64,000 nucleotides of DNA from Bacteroidales bacterium (lineage in GTDB: Bacteria > Bacteroidota > Bacteroidia > Bacteroidales > VadinHA17), in contig WXFD01000010.1 in assembly GCA_009877105.1 (NCBI GenBank), forward strand, positions 84,875 through 148,874, read 5' to 3'. The position numbers and the translations under genes were made by a program. Each line of letters begins with the position of its first letter. Positions within the stretch are counted from its first letter, which is position 1. The notes under the pieces are model-generated. The model was not told the DNA's origin. It was given only the letters and a program-made list of their open reading frames with translations, and searched no databases. This document shows positions 18,038 to 27,181 of this stretch, in pieces.

Positions 18038-19420
18038 ATGAGATTAATCATTATAATTGCAGCCGCCATTTCTTCTGTAATTCTTATTTCAGCCTGCAGC
18101 CAGCCGTCAGCCAGCCGGCATGAATCAGAACCGCAATCGACACCCGATGCCAGGATCATAGCAACTGTCTATAATTCAGGTTTTGAACATTCCCACGATA
18201 CCTACAACGGCCTTTCATGTGCCAGCGACGGGAAAATATATTATGTCCTGTGCTCCGAACGTATTGACGTTGCGGGACAGATGTACTGCCTTGATCCCTC
18301 AACCGGGAAGATTGAGCATCTTGGTGACCTTACCGAGATGTGCGGTGAAAAGGATATGAAAGTAATTGCACAGGGAAAAAGTCATGTTAACTTCAGGGAG
18401 ATGGGCGGGAAACTTTATTTTTCAACCCACCTGGGTTATTACAGCATTATCGACGGGATGGAAAAAACCGGGCTCCCGCGGGATGGTTACGGCGCATACA
18501 GGGGAGGCCATCTCCTGGCTTTTGATATGAAAACAAGGCGCACTGAAGACCTTGGGATTGCCCCGCATGGTGAGGGTATCTTAACCATGAATATGGACAC
18601 GGTGCGCGGGTTGATATACGGCCTCACCTGGCCCACAGGTTATCTCTTCCGCTATGACGTTGCAAAAAGGGAAATGAAAGACCTGGGGCCTTTTACAGGC
18701 AGGGGGGAAGATGGGATGGGAAAGGATTTCAGGGTGATATGCCGGTCAATAGCCATTGATCCGGACGATGGTACAATATATCTGACAAATGCGGAGGGAC
18801 AGATTAAAAAATTACGTCTTGGCAGCGATGTGACCGAGACCATTGAAGGGGAAGATATGGTAAAGGACTATTTTGGCACATATGAAGTGTCGACAGCCGG
18901 AAGCATGGCATATAACTGGCGGCAGGTATTCTGGTACGCTCCTGAAAAAAAGATCTATGGTGTGCACGGGAATTCCGGTTACCTGTTCAGGTTTGACCCG
19001 GCCATTCCCCGCCTTGAAGTGCTGGAAAGGCTGACTTCCATCCCTTCAAAACTGACGGGTATGGGCGACCAGTTCAGCTATGGATATCTTGGATTCACAC
19101 CGGGCCCCGACGGGCATACAATTCATTATCTGACCGGAGCTCCGATCTATATTGACGGGAAACGCCTCAGGGGAGCATCCAGCACAGCCAGGGGAGAAGC
19201 AAAGGGACTGGAGGACCTTCACCTGGTTACCTATGATATCATCACGGGAAAATACCTCGATCACGGTGCAATATTTTACCCCGACGGCGACCGGCCCTTG
19301 TATGTCAATTCAATAGCAGTGGGAAAGGACGGTACGGTTTACAGCATGGGCAGAATCAAACGCAACGGCAAGGTGGTCACCGACCTGTTCAGCGTGCCGG
19401 GTCCGTTTAACAAAAAGTGA
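18038..19420 (+). CDS. Lipoprotein with WD/propeller-like repeats, function unknown
   Basis: A 460-residue secreted lipoprotein. The start is the ATG at 18038 (MRLIIIIAAAISSVILISACS), which gives a lipobox ISAC with Cys19; the longer ORF to 17918 overlaps the preceding gene and adds no signal. The body has repeating blade-like phrases typical of a six- to eight-bladed beta-propeller: GLSCASDGKIYYVLCS, GGKLYFSTHLGYYSIIDG, GLIYGLTWPTGYLFRYD, GTIYLTNAEGQIKKL, KKIYGVHGNSGYLFRFDP and GTVYSMGRIKRNG. I do not recognise a catalytic family. It sits 4 nt before the Asp-box protein, so the two are probably translated together and may bind or process the same glycan at the cell surface. Confidence 0.8.
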   Translation: MRLIIIIAAAISSVILISACSQPSASRHESEPQSTPDARIIATVYNSGFEHSHDTYNGLSCASDGKIYYVLCSERIDVAGQMYCLDPSTGKIEHLGDLTEMCGEKDMKVIAQGKSHVNFREMGGKLYFSTHLGYYSIIDGMEKTGLPRDGYGAYRGGHLLAFDMKTRRTEDLGIAPHGEGILTMNMDTVRGLIYGLTWPTGYLFRYDVAKREMKDLGPFTGRGEDGMGKDFRVICRSIAIDPDDGTIYLTNAEGQIKKLRLGSDVTETIEGEDMVKDYFGTYEVSTAGSMAYNWRQVFWYAPEKKIYGVHGNSGYLFRFDPAIPRLEVLERLTSIPSKLTGMGDQFSYGYLGFTPGPDGHTIHYLTGAPIYIDGKRLRGASSTARGEAKGLEDLHLVTYDIITGKYLDHGAIFYPDGDRPLYVNSIAVGKDGTVYSMGRIKRNGKVVTDLFSVPGPFNKK

Positions 19421-19423
19421 ACT

Positions 19424-20611
19424 ATGGCATTTCCCGGGTATGCCGGATATTTCTGGCCTGGCATGATTTTCATTTCTTCCCTTTTCTGCGGGGGAAAACT
19501 GAACGCTGATGAACCTGGAAAAAAGATCCGGAAGCTGAAAGACATTGTCATATATGAAGATGCAAGGTACTATTCCGCATTCCCCTCGGTGGTCAGGCGT
19601 CCCGGCGGAGATTTTATCCTTGCTTTCAGGAGGGCTCCCAACCGGCAGGCATTGGGTGAAAAAGACTATTCACACACTGACCCGAACAGCTATCTTGTAC
19701 TCGTCAGATCGAGGGACGGAGTAACCTGGACCAGGGAACCGGAGCTTATCTACGCGCACGCTTTTGGCGGATCGCAGGATCCATGCCTACTCCAGCTCCG
19801 TGATAAGACGCTTCTCTGTACAAGCTATGGCTGGGCCCTTGTCCGTCCTGAGAGCCTCCCGTACCTTAAAAAACCTTATTCCAGGGCAGGCGATTTTATC
19901 TTTCTGGGAGGTTATATTTTACGCTCGGAAAACGGCGGAAAAACCTGGAAAGGACCATATTACCCTCCAACAATCCCGTCTGAAACAGTTTTGAGTGCTC
20001 TTGGAGATCCTTTGCCGGCCTATAACCGGGGGGCCCTTTTTGAAACAAGAACCGGAAAGATTTTGTGGGTGGTAGCAGGATCTGATCCGGGAGTACCGGG
20101 TAAGACATCAGTGCATCTTATTGTTTCCGGCGACAAAGGTATGTCGTGGCAATATTTCGCGCCTGTTGCTTCCGATGATAAGGCTTCATTCAATGAGGCG
20201 TCGGTTTATGAGACTCCCGGAGGTGACATCGTTGCATTCCTGCGGACAGCCGACATGGATGATCAGGCCTGTATTGCAAGATCAAAGGACGGCGGCAGAA
20301 CATTCGGGCCATATCAAAAAATGGGATTCCAGAGACATCCGCTGAATGCCCTTCAGCTTCCTGACAGAAGAGTACTGCTTACCTATGGCTACAGGCATCC
20401 GCCATATGGAATCCGAGCCAGGATATTGAATCCGGAATGCACTGATTTTGAGTCCGCTTCGGAAATAATCCTGCGCGACGACGGAGGCAGTGCCGATCTG
20501 GGATATTCATGGCCGGTTATGATTGATAAAAGGCATATCCTCGTCACATACTATTTCAACAGGAATAACGGCACCAGGCATATCGCGGGAACGATACTTG
20601 AACTTTATTGA
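19424..20611 (+). CDS. Sialidase-like Asp-box (BNR) propeller protein
   Basis: A 395-residue secreted six-bladed propeller of the sialidase superfamily. It has at least four Asp-box motifs (SRDGVTW, SENGGKTW, SGDKGMSW, SKDGGRTF). The hydrophobic N-terminus (residues 5-25) is a probable signal peptide; an internal Met at residue 14 is an alternative start. The sialidase FRIP/YRIP motif with its first catalytic Arg is replaced by SAFPSVV, although FRRAPNR shortly after has candidate arginines. A sialidase call is therefore not secure; it may be another glycoside hydrolase or a binding protein. It begins 4 nt after the upstream lipoprotein gene. Confidence 0.78.
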   Translation: MAFPGYAGYFWPGMIFISSLFCGGKLNADEPGKKIRKLKDIVIYEDARYYSAFPSVVRRPGGDFILAFRRAPNRQALGEKDYSHTDPNSYLVLVRSRDGVTWTREPELIYAHAFGGSQDPCLLQLRDKTLLCTSYGWALVRPESLPYLKKPYSRAGDFIFLGGYILRSENGGKTWKGPYYPPTIPSETVLSALGDPLPAYNRGALFETRTGKILWVVAGSDPGVPGKTSVHLIVSGDKGMSWQYFAPVASDDKASFNEASVYETPGGDIVAFLRTADMDDQACIARSKDGGRTFGPYQKMGFQRHPLNALQLPDRRVLLTYGYRHPPYGIRARILNPECTDFESASEIILRDDGGSADLGYSWPVMIDKRHILVTYYFNRNNGTRHIAGTILELY

Positions 20612-20615
20612 AAAA

Positions 20616-21053
20616 TTGAATTCGATTATACAAAATATCACTGTACAGGAAAAACGACTTTCCTCAGGGGGATTATTCATTATATTGCTGTCGGCCGTTA
20701 TGATTTTTCAGGAATGCCGGTCAGACAAGGAAACCAGATGTATGCCGGGAACAATCAGGGCATTGCCCCTTGTTCCTGCCACTATCAGTAATCCTGAGAT
20801 CATGGCTGACGGGGAGAAGATTTCTTTTATTACTGAAATGAAACCGGGAATGTATCCGGAATTTAATAGCCGGGATGATTGCAGGCTCTGCGGATCAAAA
20901 GGAGAATTTATCAGGGATGTTGAAATTGAGGGCAGCATACCTGTAATGAAAGCCGGTGAAAATGAAATTGCTTTTTCATGCAGGGGCCCGTCAGGAATCA
21001 ATCCCAGATTGCAGGTAACCGTAATCACCATGAGTGACCGGTTGCTGAAATGA
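20616..21053 (+). CDS. Small secreted protein of unknown function, start uncertain
   Basis: An open frame with no strong ATG. I chose TTG at 20616, which lies 4 nt after the previous stop and places a hydrophobic segment (LFIILLSAVMIF) and a Cys (QEC) where a lipoprotein signal would be. The only good ATG (20699) falls inside that segment, and the frame also runs left to 20523 inside the previous gene. The C-terminal part (DVEIEGSIPVMKAGENEIAFSC ... RLQVTVITMSD) reads like the closing strands of a beta-sandwich. It may be a genuine small lipoprotein, or a remnant of a larger gene that has lost its front end. Confidence 0.45.
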   Translation: MNSIIQNITVQEKRLSSGGLFIILLSAVMIFQECRSDKETRCMPGTIRALPLVPATISNPEIMADGEKISFITEMKPGMYPEFNSRDDCRLCGSKGEFIRDVEIEGSIPVMKAGENEIAFSCRGPSGINPRLQVTVITMSDRLLK

Positions 21054-21102
21054 TTTATTTAAAGTTGAAAAATACTGATCTGCTTTTTGTATAATCTGAT
21101 TA

Positions 21103-22455
21103 ATGCCTAAAGAGATGAAAAGACGTGAATTCCTTGAAAAATCAATGGCAGGCTCGGCAGGTATAATAGCCGGTGCATCCGGCATCCTTGTTCCTTCCTG
21201 CAAGAGCCCGAATGAAAGGATCGTACTTGCGCTCATCGGAGCAGGATCGAGAGGGCGGCAGACAATAATAAGTTGTTGCCGGGGAAATGAAAACGTTTCG
21301 GTCAAAACCGTCTGCGATGTGAACGATCTTAATTCAGCCCGGACGGCTGACGCTATTGAAAAAGAGCTTGGATATAAGCCGGGCGTCACAAGGTATATGA
21401 AAGAGGTTTTCGACGACAGGGATGTGAATGCCGTCTGGATATCAACCCCTGATCACTGGCACGCCCTGGCGACGGTGTGGGCCTGTCAGGCCGGAAAGGA
21501 TGTATATGTGGAAAAATGCCCGAGCCATTCTGTCTGGGAAGGCCGGAAAATGATGGAAGCAGCGCGGAAGTACAGGCGGATTGTCCAGGTAGGTTACCAG
21601 AACAGAAGCGGCTCATATAATTTTGCAGCCAGGGACTATATTGCAAGCGGAAAACTCGGACAGGTTGTCCATATAAGGATTTATAATCTGCTCAACGGGA
21701 AAAAATGGGTGCCTCAGCCCGAAGCTGCAGTTCCTGCCACGCTCGATTGGGATGCCTGGCTGGGACCAGCACCTTATCGGGCATTCACCCCTGATAAAAT
21801 AAGCGGATGGCTCTATTACTATGATTACTGTCCGGGTATTCTCGATGATGCTAGCCATCAGCTCGACCTGGTAAGGATGGTAATGGGCGATCCGGGCCAC
21901 CCCGTGTCTGTATACGGACAGGGAAGAAATCATGTCTGGGAGTCTGAACAACCGACACCAGAACTGCAATCGGTCACTTACGATTTTGAAAAGTTCACGG
22001 TTACCTGCGACAGCGGCAATGTAACCAATTATATGTCTAAAACACCAGAGGAAATACGGATGGATCCGGGACGTTTTCCCGCGTGGGAAACCAATGCTGA
22101 CAGGATTGAGATATACGGCACCCTTGGAATGATGTTTCTCGGACGACAGGGCGGGGGATGGCAGGTTTACGGACCCGGTGAGAAAGTTGATGCCCAGTCG
22201 GGCGGTATTCATTCCGACAGGGAACATCAGGTAAATTTCATTGAGTCGGTCAGAAACCGGAAGCGGCCCAACAGCCCGATTGACAATGCGCATAAGAGCG
22301 CCGTACTTGTGCATCTTGCAAATATTGCATGCAGGACAGGCAACAGGCAGCTCGTTTTTGACGGTGAAAAGGAAAGATTTGTTGGCAACGAAGAGGCAAA
22401 CAAGCTGTTGAAGGATATCTGCAGGGGGAATTATATGATTCCGGAAAAGGTATGA
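21103..22455 (+). CDS. Tat-exported Gfo/Idh/MocA oxidoreductase
   Basis: A 450-residue NAD(P)-dependent oxidoreductase with an N-terminal Tat signal (MKRREFLEKSMAG ... GILVPSC), whose final Cys is in a lipobox-like position. The Rossmann domain starts at IVLALIGAGSRGRQ. The usual catalytic EKP reads EKC (VYVEKCPSHSVWEGRKM); the Lys is kept and the Pro is replaced. The C-terminal substrate domain has WDAWLGPAPYRAF and DDASHQLDLVRMVMGD. Exported members such as glucose-fructose oxidoreductase keep a tightly bound nicotinamide cofactor, so this enzyme could oxidise a sugar in the periplasm and pass electrons to a second sugar. It is followed 71 nt later by a close paralogue. Confidence 0.88.
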   Translation: MPKEMKRREFLEKSMAGSAGIIAGASGILVPSCKSPNERIVLALIGAGSRGRQTIISCCRGNENVSVKTVCDVNDLNSARTADAIEKELGYKPGVTRYMKEVFDDRDVNAVWISTPDHWHALATVWACQAGKDVYVEKCPSHSVWEGRKMMEAARKYRRIVQVGYQNRSGSYNFAARDYIASGKLGQVVHIRIYNLLNGKKWVPQPEAAVPATLDWDAWLGPAPYRAFTPDKISGWLYYYDYCPGILDDASHQLDLVRMVMGDPGHPVSVYGQGRNHVWESEQPTPELQSVTYDFEKFTVTCDSGNVTNYMSKTPEEIRMDPGRFPAWETNADRIEIYGTLGMMFLGRQGGGWQVYGPGEKVDAQSGGIHSDREHQVNFIESVRNRKRPNSPIDNAHKSAVLVHLANIACRTGNRQLVFDGEKERFVGNEEANKLLKDICRGNYMIPEKV

Positions 22456-22526
22456 ATCAGTACGGGTTTGATGGAGCAGGATATGAATAAGATGTGTAAT
22501 GAATAAATATTAAAAACCAGTGTAAA

Positions 22527-23786
22527 ATGGCAAGTGCAAATGACAAGGTGATCCTGGCGCTGATTGGTGCCGGCGGGCGGGGAACCCAGGTTATCCTCAG
22601 CATGCAGAAGTGCCTGCCGGGCGTTGAAGTAAAATACGTTTGCGATGTCGATCAGGAAAGAGGGGGCAGGGCAATCGACGAACTTGAAAAACAGCAGAAG
22701 GTCAGGCCTGAACGTATCAACGACATGCGGTTCTCATTTGATGATAAAGACGTAGATGCAGTTGTGATCTGCACCCCGGAACACTGGCATGCACTGGCAA
22801 CGGTGCGTGCATGCCAGGCAGGAAAGGATGTTTATGTTGAGAAAAATATTTCGCTAACCATCCCTGAAGGAAGGAAAATGATCGAGGCAGCGAAAAGATA
22901 CGGACGTATCATTCAATGCGGTTTTCAGAACCGTAGCGCCCCGTACAACTTCTCGGCCAGGGATTATATTTTGAGCGGAAAGCTTGGAAAGATCGCACTG
23001 ATAAAAGCTTATTGCATGCTCCCGGGAAATAAACCGTGGCTTTACAAGGAAGACTCGCCGGTGCCTGAGGGTCTCGACTGGGATCAATGGCTCGGTCCGG
23101 CACCGCTGGTTCCGTATAATGTGAGCCGTCATAAGGGTTACAACGAATTCTGGGCATATTCATGCGGCCTGCCGTTGGCCGACTGCTGCCATGTGATTGA
23201 CCTGGCCAGAATGGTCATCGGCGATCCGGGCCATCCCGCTTCAGTCTATTGCGCCGGCGGCAGGGTGCTTTATGATGACAACAGGGAAATTCCGGATAAC
23301 CAGACCATTACTTATGATTTCGGAGGTATTCCCGTGACTGTTGAAGCTTCCATCTATGGCGAATACCTGTCAAAGGCATCACCTGAGATCCGTTTTGGAA
23401 ACCTGTTCCCAAACTGGCCCTTTAACAGCGACAGAATGGAAATATACGGAACAGAGGGCATGATGTATCTCGGACGGCACGGGGCTGGCTGGCAGGTGCT
23501 TGGAAAAAACTCGGAGATAATTGCACAGGAATATGGCTATTTTCCTGATGAGGTCCACCAGCAGGATTTTATTAATTGTATCAGAACCAGAAAAGTGCCA
23601 AACTCGAACATTGAACAGGGCCATTTGAGCGCTACTCTTGTTCATCTGGCAAATATTTCATACAGGTTGGGCAAAAAACAGCTGTTTTTCGACAGTGTGA
23701 ATGAAAAAGTTATGAACGAGGAAGAAGCAAATATCATATCAGAAGGTCATTACAGGCCGAAATATGAAATTCCGGAAATTGTCTGA
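22527..23786 (+). CDS. Gfo/Idh/MocA oxidoreductase, no signal peptide
   Basis: A 419-residue paralogue of the gene immediately upstream (shared phrases VILALIGAGGRGTQV, FQNRSAPYNFSARDYILSGKLGKI, WDQWLGPAP, RMVIGDPGHPASVY). It starts directly at the Rossmann fold: an in-frame TGA at 22500-22502 rules out a Tat signal further upstream, so this copy is cytoplasmic while its neighbour is exported. The catalytic triplet is EKN (VYVEKNISLTIPEGRKM) rather than EKP. Its tail ends in PKYEIPEIV, the same ending style as the exported copy. The pair probably arose by tandem duplication and may act on the same sugar in two compartments. Confidence 0.87.
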   Translation: MASANDKVILALIGAGGRGTQVILSMQKCLPGVEVKYVCDVDQERGGRAIDELEKQQKVRPERINDMRFSFDDKDVDAVVICTPEHWHALATVRACQAGKDVYVEKNISLTIPEGRKMIEAAKRYGRIIQCGFQNRSAPYNFSARDYILSGKLGKIALIKAYCMLPGNKPWLYKEDSPVPEGLDWDQWLGPAPLVPYNVSRHKGYNEFWAYSCGLPLADCCHVIDLARMVIGDPGHPASVYCAGGRVLYDDNREIPDNQTITYDFGGIPVTVEASIYGEYLSKASPEIRFGNLFPNWPFNSDRMEIYGTEGMMYLGRHGAGWQVLGKNSEIIAQEYGYFPDEVHQQDFINCIRTRKVPNSNIEQGHLSATLVHLANISYRLGKKQLFFDSVNEKVMNEEEANIISEGHYRPKYEIPEIV

Positions 23787-23793
23787 TAAAAAT

Positions 23794-24546
23794 ATGACTA
23801 TTAATAAAAAAATAATGAAAAGAATTGTGAAACTATTCACAGCTTCAGTGATACTGATTGCGATTCTTGCTGCCATAGCTGTGGCAAAAACCCTGGGGCG
23901 TACCGAGATAAGGATTGACATCCATCAGAACAGGGAACTGATCCATCTTTCAACCTTTGCAGAGCCTCCGCAATTTGCGATATGGCTTGAAGACCCGGTA
24001 AGCAGGGACCTTAAAACGGTATTTGTTACTCACAGGGTTGCCGCCGGCGACTGGGAAGGCAAGGCAAATGTGCCGAATGCTCTGCCTTACTGGTCAGAAT
24101 TGTTTAGGAAAAACGGAAAAACACCGGGCCAGTCGGGAAACCTTGGAGCCTCTGACCTGGTTATTTCCGGTGCTACTCCGAAGGCTGATTATTTTACAAT
24201 ACGTGTGGAAGTTCCGCCGGAATCAGAATGGATCTGCTGGATTGAAATGAATCTTGCCGGTGATTTCAATGATGCTTACCCGGAGATCGATTCCCGTTCC
24301 TACCAGGAGGATGAATTCAAGGATGGGCAGCCTGCCCTGTTGTACAGGGCCGATATTCTTTCTGTTGAAAGATCGGAATACAATCCCGGACTTTATGCCC
24401 AGTCGGTGTGGAGCAGTGATACAGTATTCATCGAACCTGTCGGCGATGGAATAACAACTGCAAAAAATGTCTTCGATACGATACGAATCTCGGTCAACAG
24501 ACCAAAGCCCAGACTTATCAACAAATACAAGATTAAGGAAATATAG
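23794..24546 (+). CDS. Uncharacterised membrane-anchored or secreted protein, DUF2271-like
   Basis: About 250 residues. The ATG at 23794 starts 7 nt after the previous stop; 23815 is an alternative. One hydrophobic segment near the N-terminus (KLFTASVILIAILAAIAVAK) is a signal peptide or anchor. The rest looks beta-rich: PPQFAIWLEDPVSRDLKTVF, then VISGATPKADYFTIRVEVPPES, WICWIEMNLAGDFND and GQPALLYRADI. Those phrases recall DUF2271-type periplasmic proteins, but the resemblance is from memory and weak. It lies between Gfo/Idh genes, so a supporting role to the periplasmic oxidoreductases is possible. Confidence 0.6.
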   Translation: MTINKKIMKRIVKLFTASVILIAILAAIAVAKTLGRTEIRIDIHQNRELIHLSTFAEPPQFAIWLEDPVSRDLKTVFVTHRVAAGDWEGKANVPNALPYWSELFRKNGKTPGQSGNLGASDLVISGATPKADYFTIRVEVPPESEWICWIEMNLAGDFNDAYPEIDSRSYQEDEFKDGQPALLYRADILSVERSEYNPGLYAQSVWSSDTVFIEPVGDGITTAKNVFDTIRISVNRPKPRLINKYKIKEI

Positions 24547-24612
24547 CTCCGGATACCGGAGTGATAATACAGAACCGGAACATCGATATTGCAAAATAAA
24601 AATCACCTGACC

Positions 24613-26028
24613 ATGAAAAAAAAAGCAATTAATCCGACGAGGCGCGAGTTTCTTGCGCGGACCGGAGCCGGAGCCGCAGGGCTCGTTCTGGGCCTGAACG
24701 GGATAGATGCCGACAGTTATTCAAGAATAATTGGCTCGAATGAAAAGATCAGGGTGGGGTTCATGGGAACCGGGAACCGCGGAACCCAGCTGCTCCACAC
24801 CTTTATGACAATGCCTGACTGCGAAACCGCTGCTTTGTGCGACGTTTATGAGCCTTACATAACCCGTCAGTACGACAAGGTTGATCCCCGCTATATCAGC
24901 ACACGTCCGCAGCAGATCCCGAAGATGGGAGAGGCCTTCACAGGTAAAGTCGGAAGATATTCCGATTACAGGAAAATGCTTGAAAACAGGGATATCGACG
25001 CTGTGGTCATAGCAACACCCGATCACTGGCACGCGCTGCAGACCATCCATTCACTTCAGGCTGAGAAGCATGTGTATGTTGAGAAACCGGTTTCAAAGAC
25101 GATTTCTGAGGGCCGTGCCATGGTTAAGGCCGCAGCCGCATCGGGCAAGATAGTCACCGTTGGCCTCAACAGGAGAGCCTCTTCGACTTTCATGAAACTC
25201 GCCGGTGAGATCCCCGCGGGCAGGATCGGAAAGGTTACTTTCGCAAGTGCCTGCCATGTAAGCAATATGTATCCCTCCGGCATTGGCAGATTCAAACCGG
25301 AAACTCCGCCTGGTGACCTCAACTGGGATGCATGGCTCGGCCCAAGGGCCTACAGGCCCTACCAGTACAATATTGCACCCTATATGTTCAGATGGTGGGA
25401 AGATTATGCCAACCAGATATCAAATAACGGCGTTCATTACCTCGATCTGATAAGATGGATGCTTGGTGAAACGGCACCTGTATGGATAAGTGCAGGCGGA
25501 GGAAAGTATGCGGTCGATGACGACCGCACAATTCCCGACACTATGCAGGCAACATTCGAATTTGCTTCGGGAGCTATTGTTTCAATCAACATCATTGAAA
25601 CGAGTTCGGGAAGTTTTATCCCATACGGATTCATTGAGATGCGGGGAACAAAAGCCACCCTTCTGACAGGAGAGAATGACTACCGTATTGTCCCCACCCG
25701 TCCGGGTCAGTTCCAGTCATGGGAAACTCTTACTGATGCTGAATCGGTGGACCTTGCCACGGAAAATCCCCGTTTACTCAACGACGGCAGATCCAGCGAC
25801 AGTACAACAAACCTGGCCCGTAATTTCCTTGATTGCATAAAAACGGGAAAAACGCCGTTCTGCACCCTGGAAGAGGGCCATCGTTCAACGAGTCTCGCCC
25901 ATCTGGCTACAATTGCCATGCTTACCAATGAAAAGCTCAGATGGGATGCCGTTTCTGAAAAGTTCCTCAACAGCGACAAGGCAAACACATTGCTTGCCTA
26001 TGAATACAGGAAACCCTATACCCTTTGA
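24613..26028 (+). CDS. Tat-exported Gfo/Idh/MocA oxidoreductase
   Basis: A 471-residue exported oxidoreductase. The ATG at 24613 (MKKKAINPTRREFLARTGAG) is preferred over a TTG at 24589. The Tat motif TRREFLA is followed by a moderately hydrophobic region and no obvious lipobox, so the mature form is probably soluble in the periplasm. The Rossmann domain begins at IRVGFMGTGNRGTQL, and the classical catalytic EKP is intact (VYVEKPVSKTISEGRAM). The C-terminal domain has WDAWLGPRAYRPYQ and NNGVHYLDLIRWMLGE. It differs clearly from the tandem pair upstream and is followed 4 nt later by the alpha/beta hydrolase, so these two genes are surely co-transcribed. Confidence 0.9.
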   Translation: MKKKAINPTRREFLARTGAGAAGLVLGLNGIDADSYSRIIGSNEKIRVGFMGTGNRGTQLLHTFMTMPDCETAALCDVYEPYITRQYDKVDPRYISTRPQQIPKMGEAFTGKVGRYSDYRKMLENRDIDAVVIATPDHWHALQTIHSLQAEKHVYVEKPVSKTISEGRAMVKAAAASGKIVTVGLNRRASSTFMKLAGEIPAGRIGKVTFASACHVSNMYPSGIGRFKPETPPGDLNWDAWLGPRAYRPYQYNIAPYMFRWWEDYANQISNNGVHYLDLIRWMLGETAPVWISAGGGKYAVDDDRTIPDTMQATFEFASGAIVSINIIETSSGSFIPYGFIEMRGTKATLLTGENDYRIVPTRPGQFQSWETLTDAESVDLATENPRLLNDGRSSDSTTNLARNFLDCIKTGKTPFCTLEEGHRSTSLAHLATIAMLTNEKLRWDAVSEKFLNSDKANTLLAYEYRKPYTL

Positions 26029-26032
26029 AAAG

Positions 26033-27151
26033 ATGAAAGCATTCCGGGAAAAATTTCTTACTCTTCTTGCGGCTGTTTTTATATCGGCAGGCGGCTACGG
26101 ATTATGCCAGACCACCGTGAGATCAGTCGATGAAACTGAACTTGCCAGGACCGATTCGTATGCCAGGCAGCTGGAAGACTTTCTTGTCGATTATCTTGTT
26201 GATCAATACGATAAGCGATCTGAATTATTGTGGAACCGGGATTATTCTTCGGTTGATGCCTTTCTCAGAAGCGTCGAACCCAACCGGTCGAGATGGAGAT
26301 CGGCAGTTATTAAACCACCCGTCCTGGTAAAGACCGCTCCGCTGCATAAAGAGCCATATAACATCGAAGGTGTTACCGCCGAATGGATAGAGCTTCCTCT
26401 CGGCTCGCTGACGGCCCAGGCCATCCTTGCCTTTCCGTCGAAAGGCTCAATTGGGAAAGTCCCGCTGATAATTGTTCAGCACGGCATTGCCAGCAGCCCC
26501 GAAACAACTTTCAGGGACGGCAACTATCATGCCTATGCAAAAGCACTTCTGGATAACGGGTTTGCCGTTCTCGTTCCGATGAATCTCCGCTCCTACGAAC
26601 GGAGAAACAGGATAGAGCGGTTGTGCAGGTTGGCGGATGTCAGCCTTCCGGGTATTGAGCTGGTCAGGGTGCAGCATCTGCTTGATGCAGTGATGGACGA
26701 CCCGCGCATTGATCAGGACAGGATAGGTATGTGGGGCCTGTCGCTGGGAGGCATGGCCACGATGTTCTGGATGCCCCTGGAACCAAGGATAAAGGCAGGC
26801 GTCGTATCCGCATGGTTCAACCATCGCAGGAACAAGATGGCAATTCCCGACGACCGCTATTCCTGCTTTCTTGAAACTCCCGAAGAACATGCCTTCTTCA
26901 CCTCATGGCTGACCGAGTTTACCGATCACGACGTGGTTTCACTGATCTGCCCAAGGCCCCTGCTGATACAGCATGGCAAAAAAGACGGTATAGCATACTG
27001 GCCCCAGGTGGTTACTGAGTTTGAAGTTGCCAGGACTCATTATGAAAAGCTCAGTTCAGGCGACAGAATCGAACTTGACCTGCATGAAGGGGGCCATGAA
27101 GCCATAATTGATAGCGGTATCCGTTTTCTTTCCAGGTGGCTGGGGAAATAG
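26033..27151 (+). CDS. Secreted alpha/beta hydrolase (dienelactone hydrolase / acetyl-xylan-esterase-like)
   Basis: About 372 residues with a Sec signal (MKAFREKFLTLLAAVFISAGGYG). The ATG at 26033 begins 4 nt after the previous stop; the longer frame overlapping that gene is not used. The hydrolase core is intact: oxyanion region LIIVQHGIASSP, nucleophile S237 in GMWGLSLGGMA, acid D318 in LIQHGKKDG, and H355 in LHEGGHEAI. Proteins of this group remove acetyl or other acyl groups from glycans, or cleave small esters. In this setting de-esterification of the target polysaccharide is the likely role, but the bond attacked cannot be read from sequence. Confidence 0.85.
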   Translation: MKAFREKFLTLLAAVFISAGGYGLCQTTVRSVDETELARTDSYARQLEDFLVDYLVDQYDKRSELLWNRDYSSVDAFLRSVEPNRSRWRSAVIKPPVLVKTAPLHKEPYNIEGVTAEWIELPLGSLTAQAILAFPSKGSIGKVPLIIVQHGIASSPETTFRDGNYHAYAKALLDNGFAVLVPMNLRSYERRNRIERLCRLADVSLPGIELVRVQHLLDAVMDDPRIDQDRIGMWGLSLGGMATMFWMPLEPRIKAGVVSAWFNHRRNKMAIPDDRYSCFLETPEEHAFFTSWLTEFTDHDVVSLICPRPLLIQHGKKDGIAYWPQVVTEFEVARTHYEKLSSGDRIELDLHEGGHEAIIDSGIRFLSRWLGK

Positions 27152-27181
27152 CGCTTTCCCGGTCCGGAGGTTTCCGGGTTT

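Noticed and set aside
19424..20611. Firm sialidase annotation
   Set aside because: Asp-boxes are present but the FRIP/YRIP motif with the first catalytic Arg is not, so only a sialidase-like propeller is claimed.
21613..22314. 233-codon open frame antisense to the exported Gfo/Idh gene
   Set aside because: It is a shadow of a well-supported sense gene and has no plausible start context or motifs.
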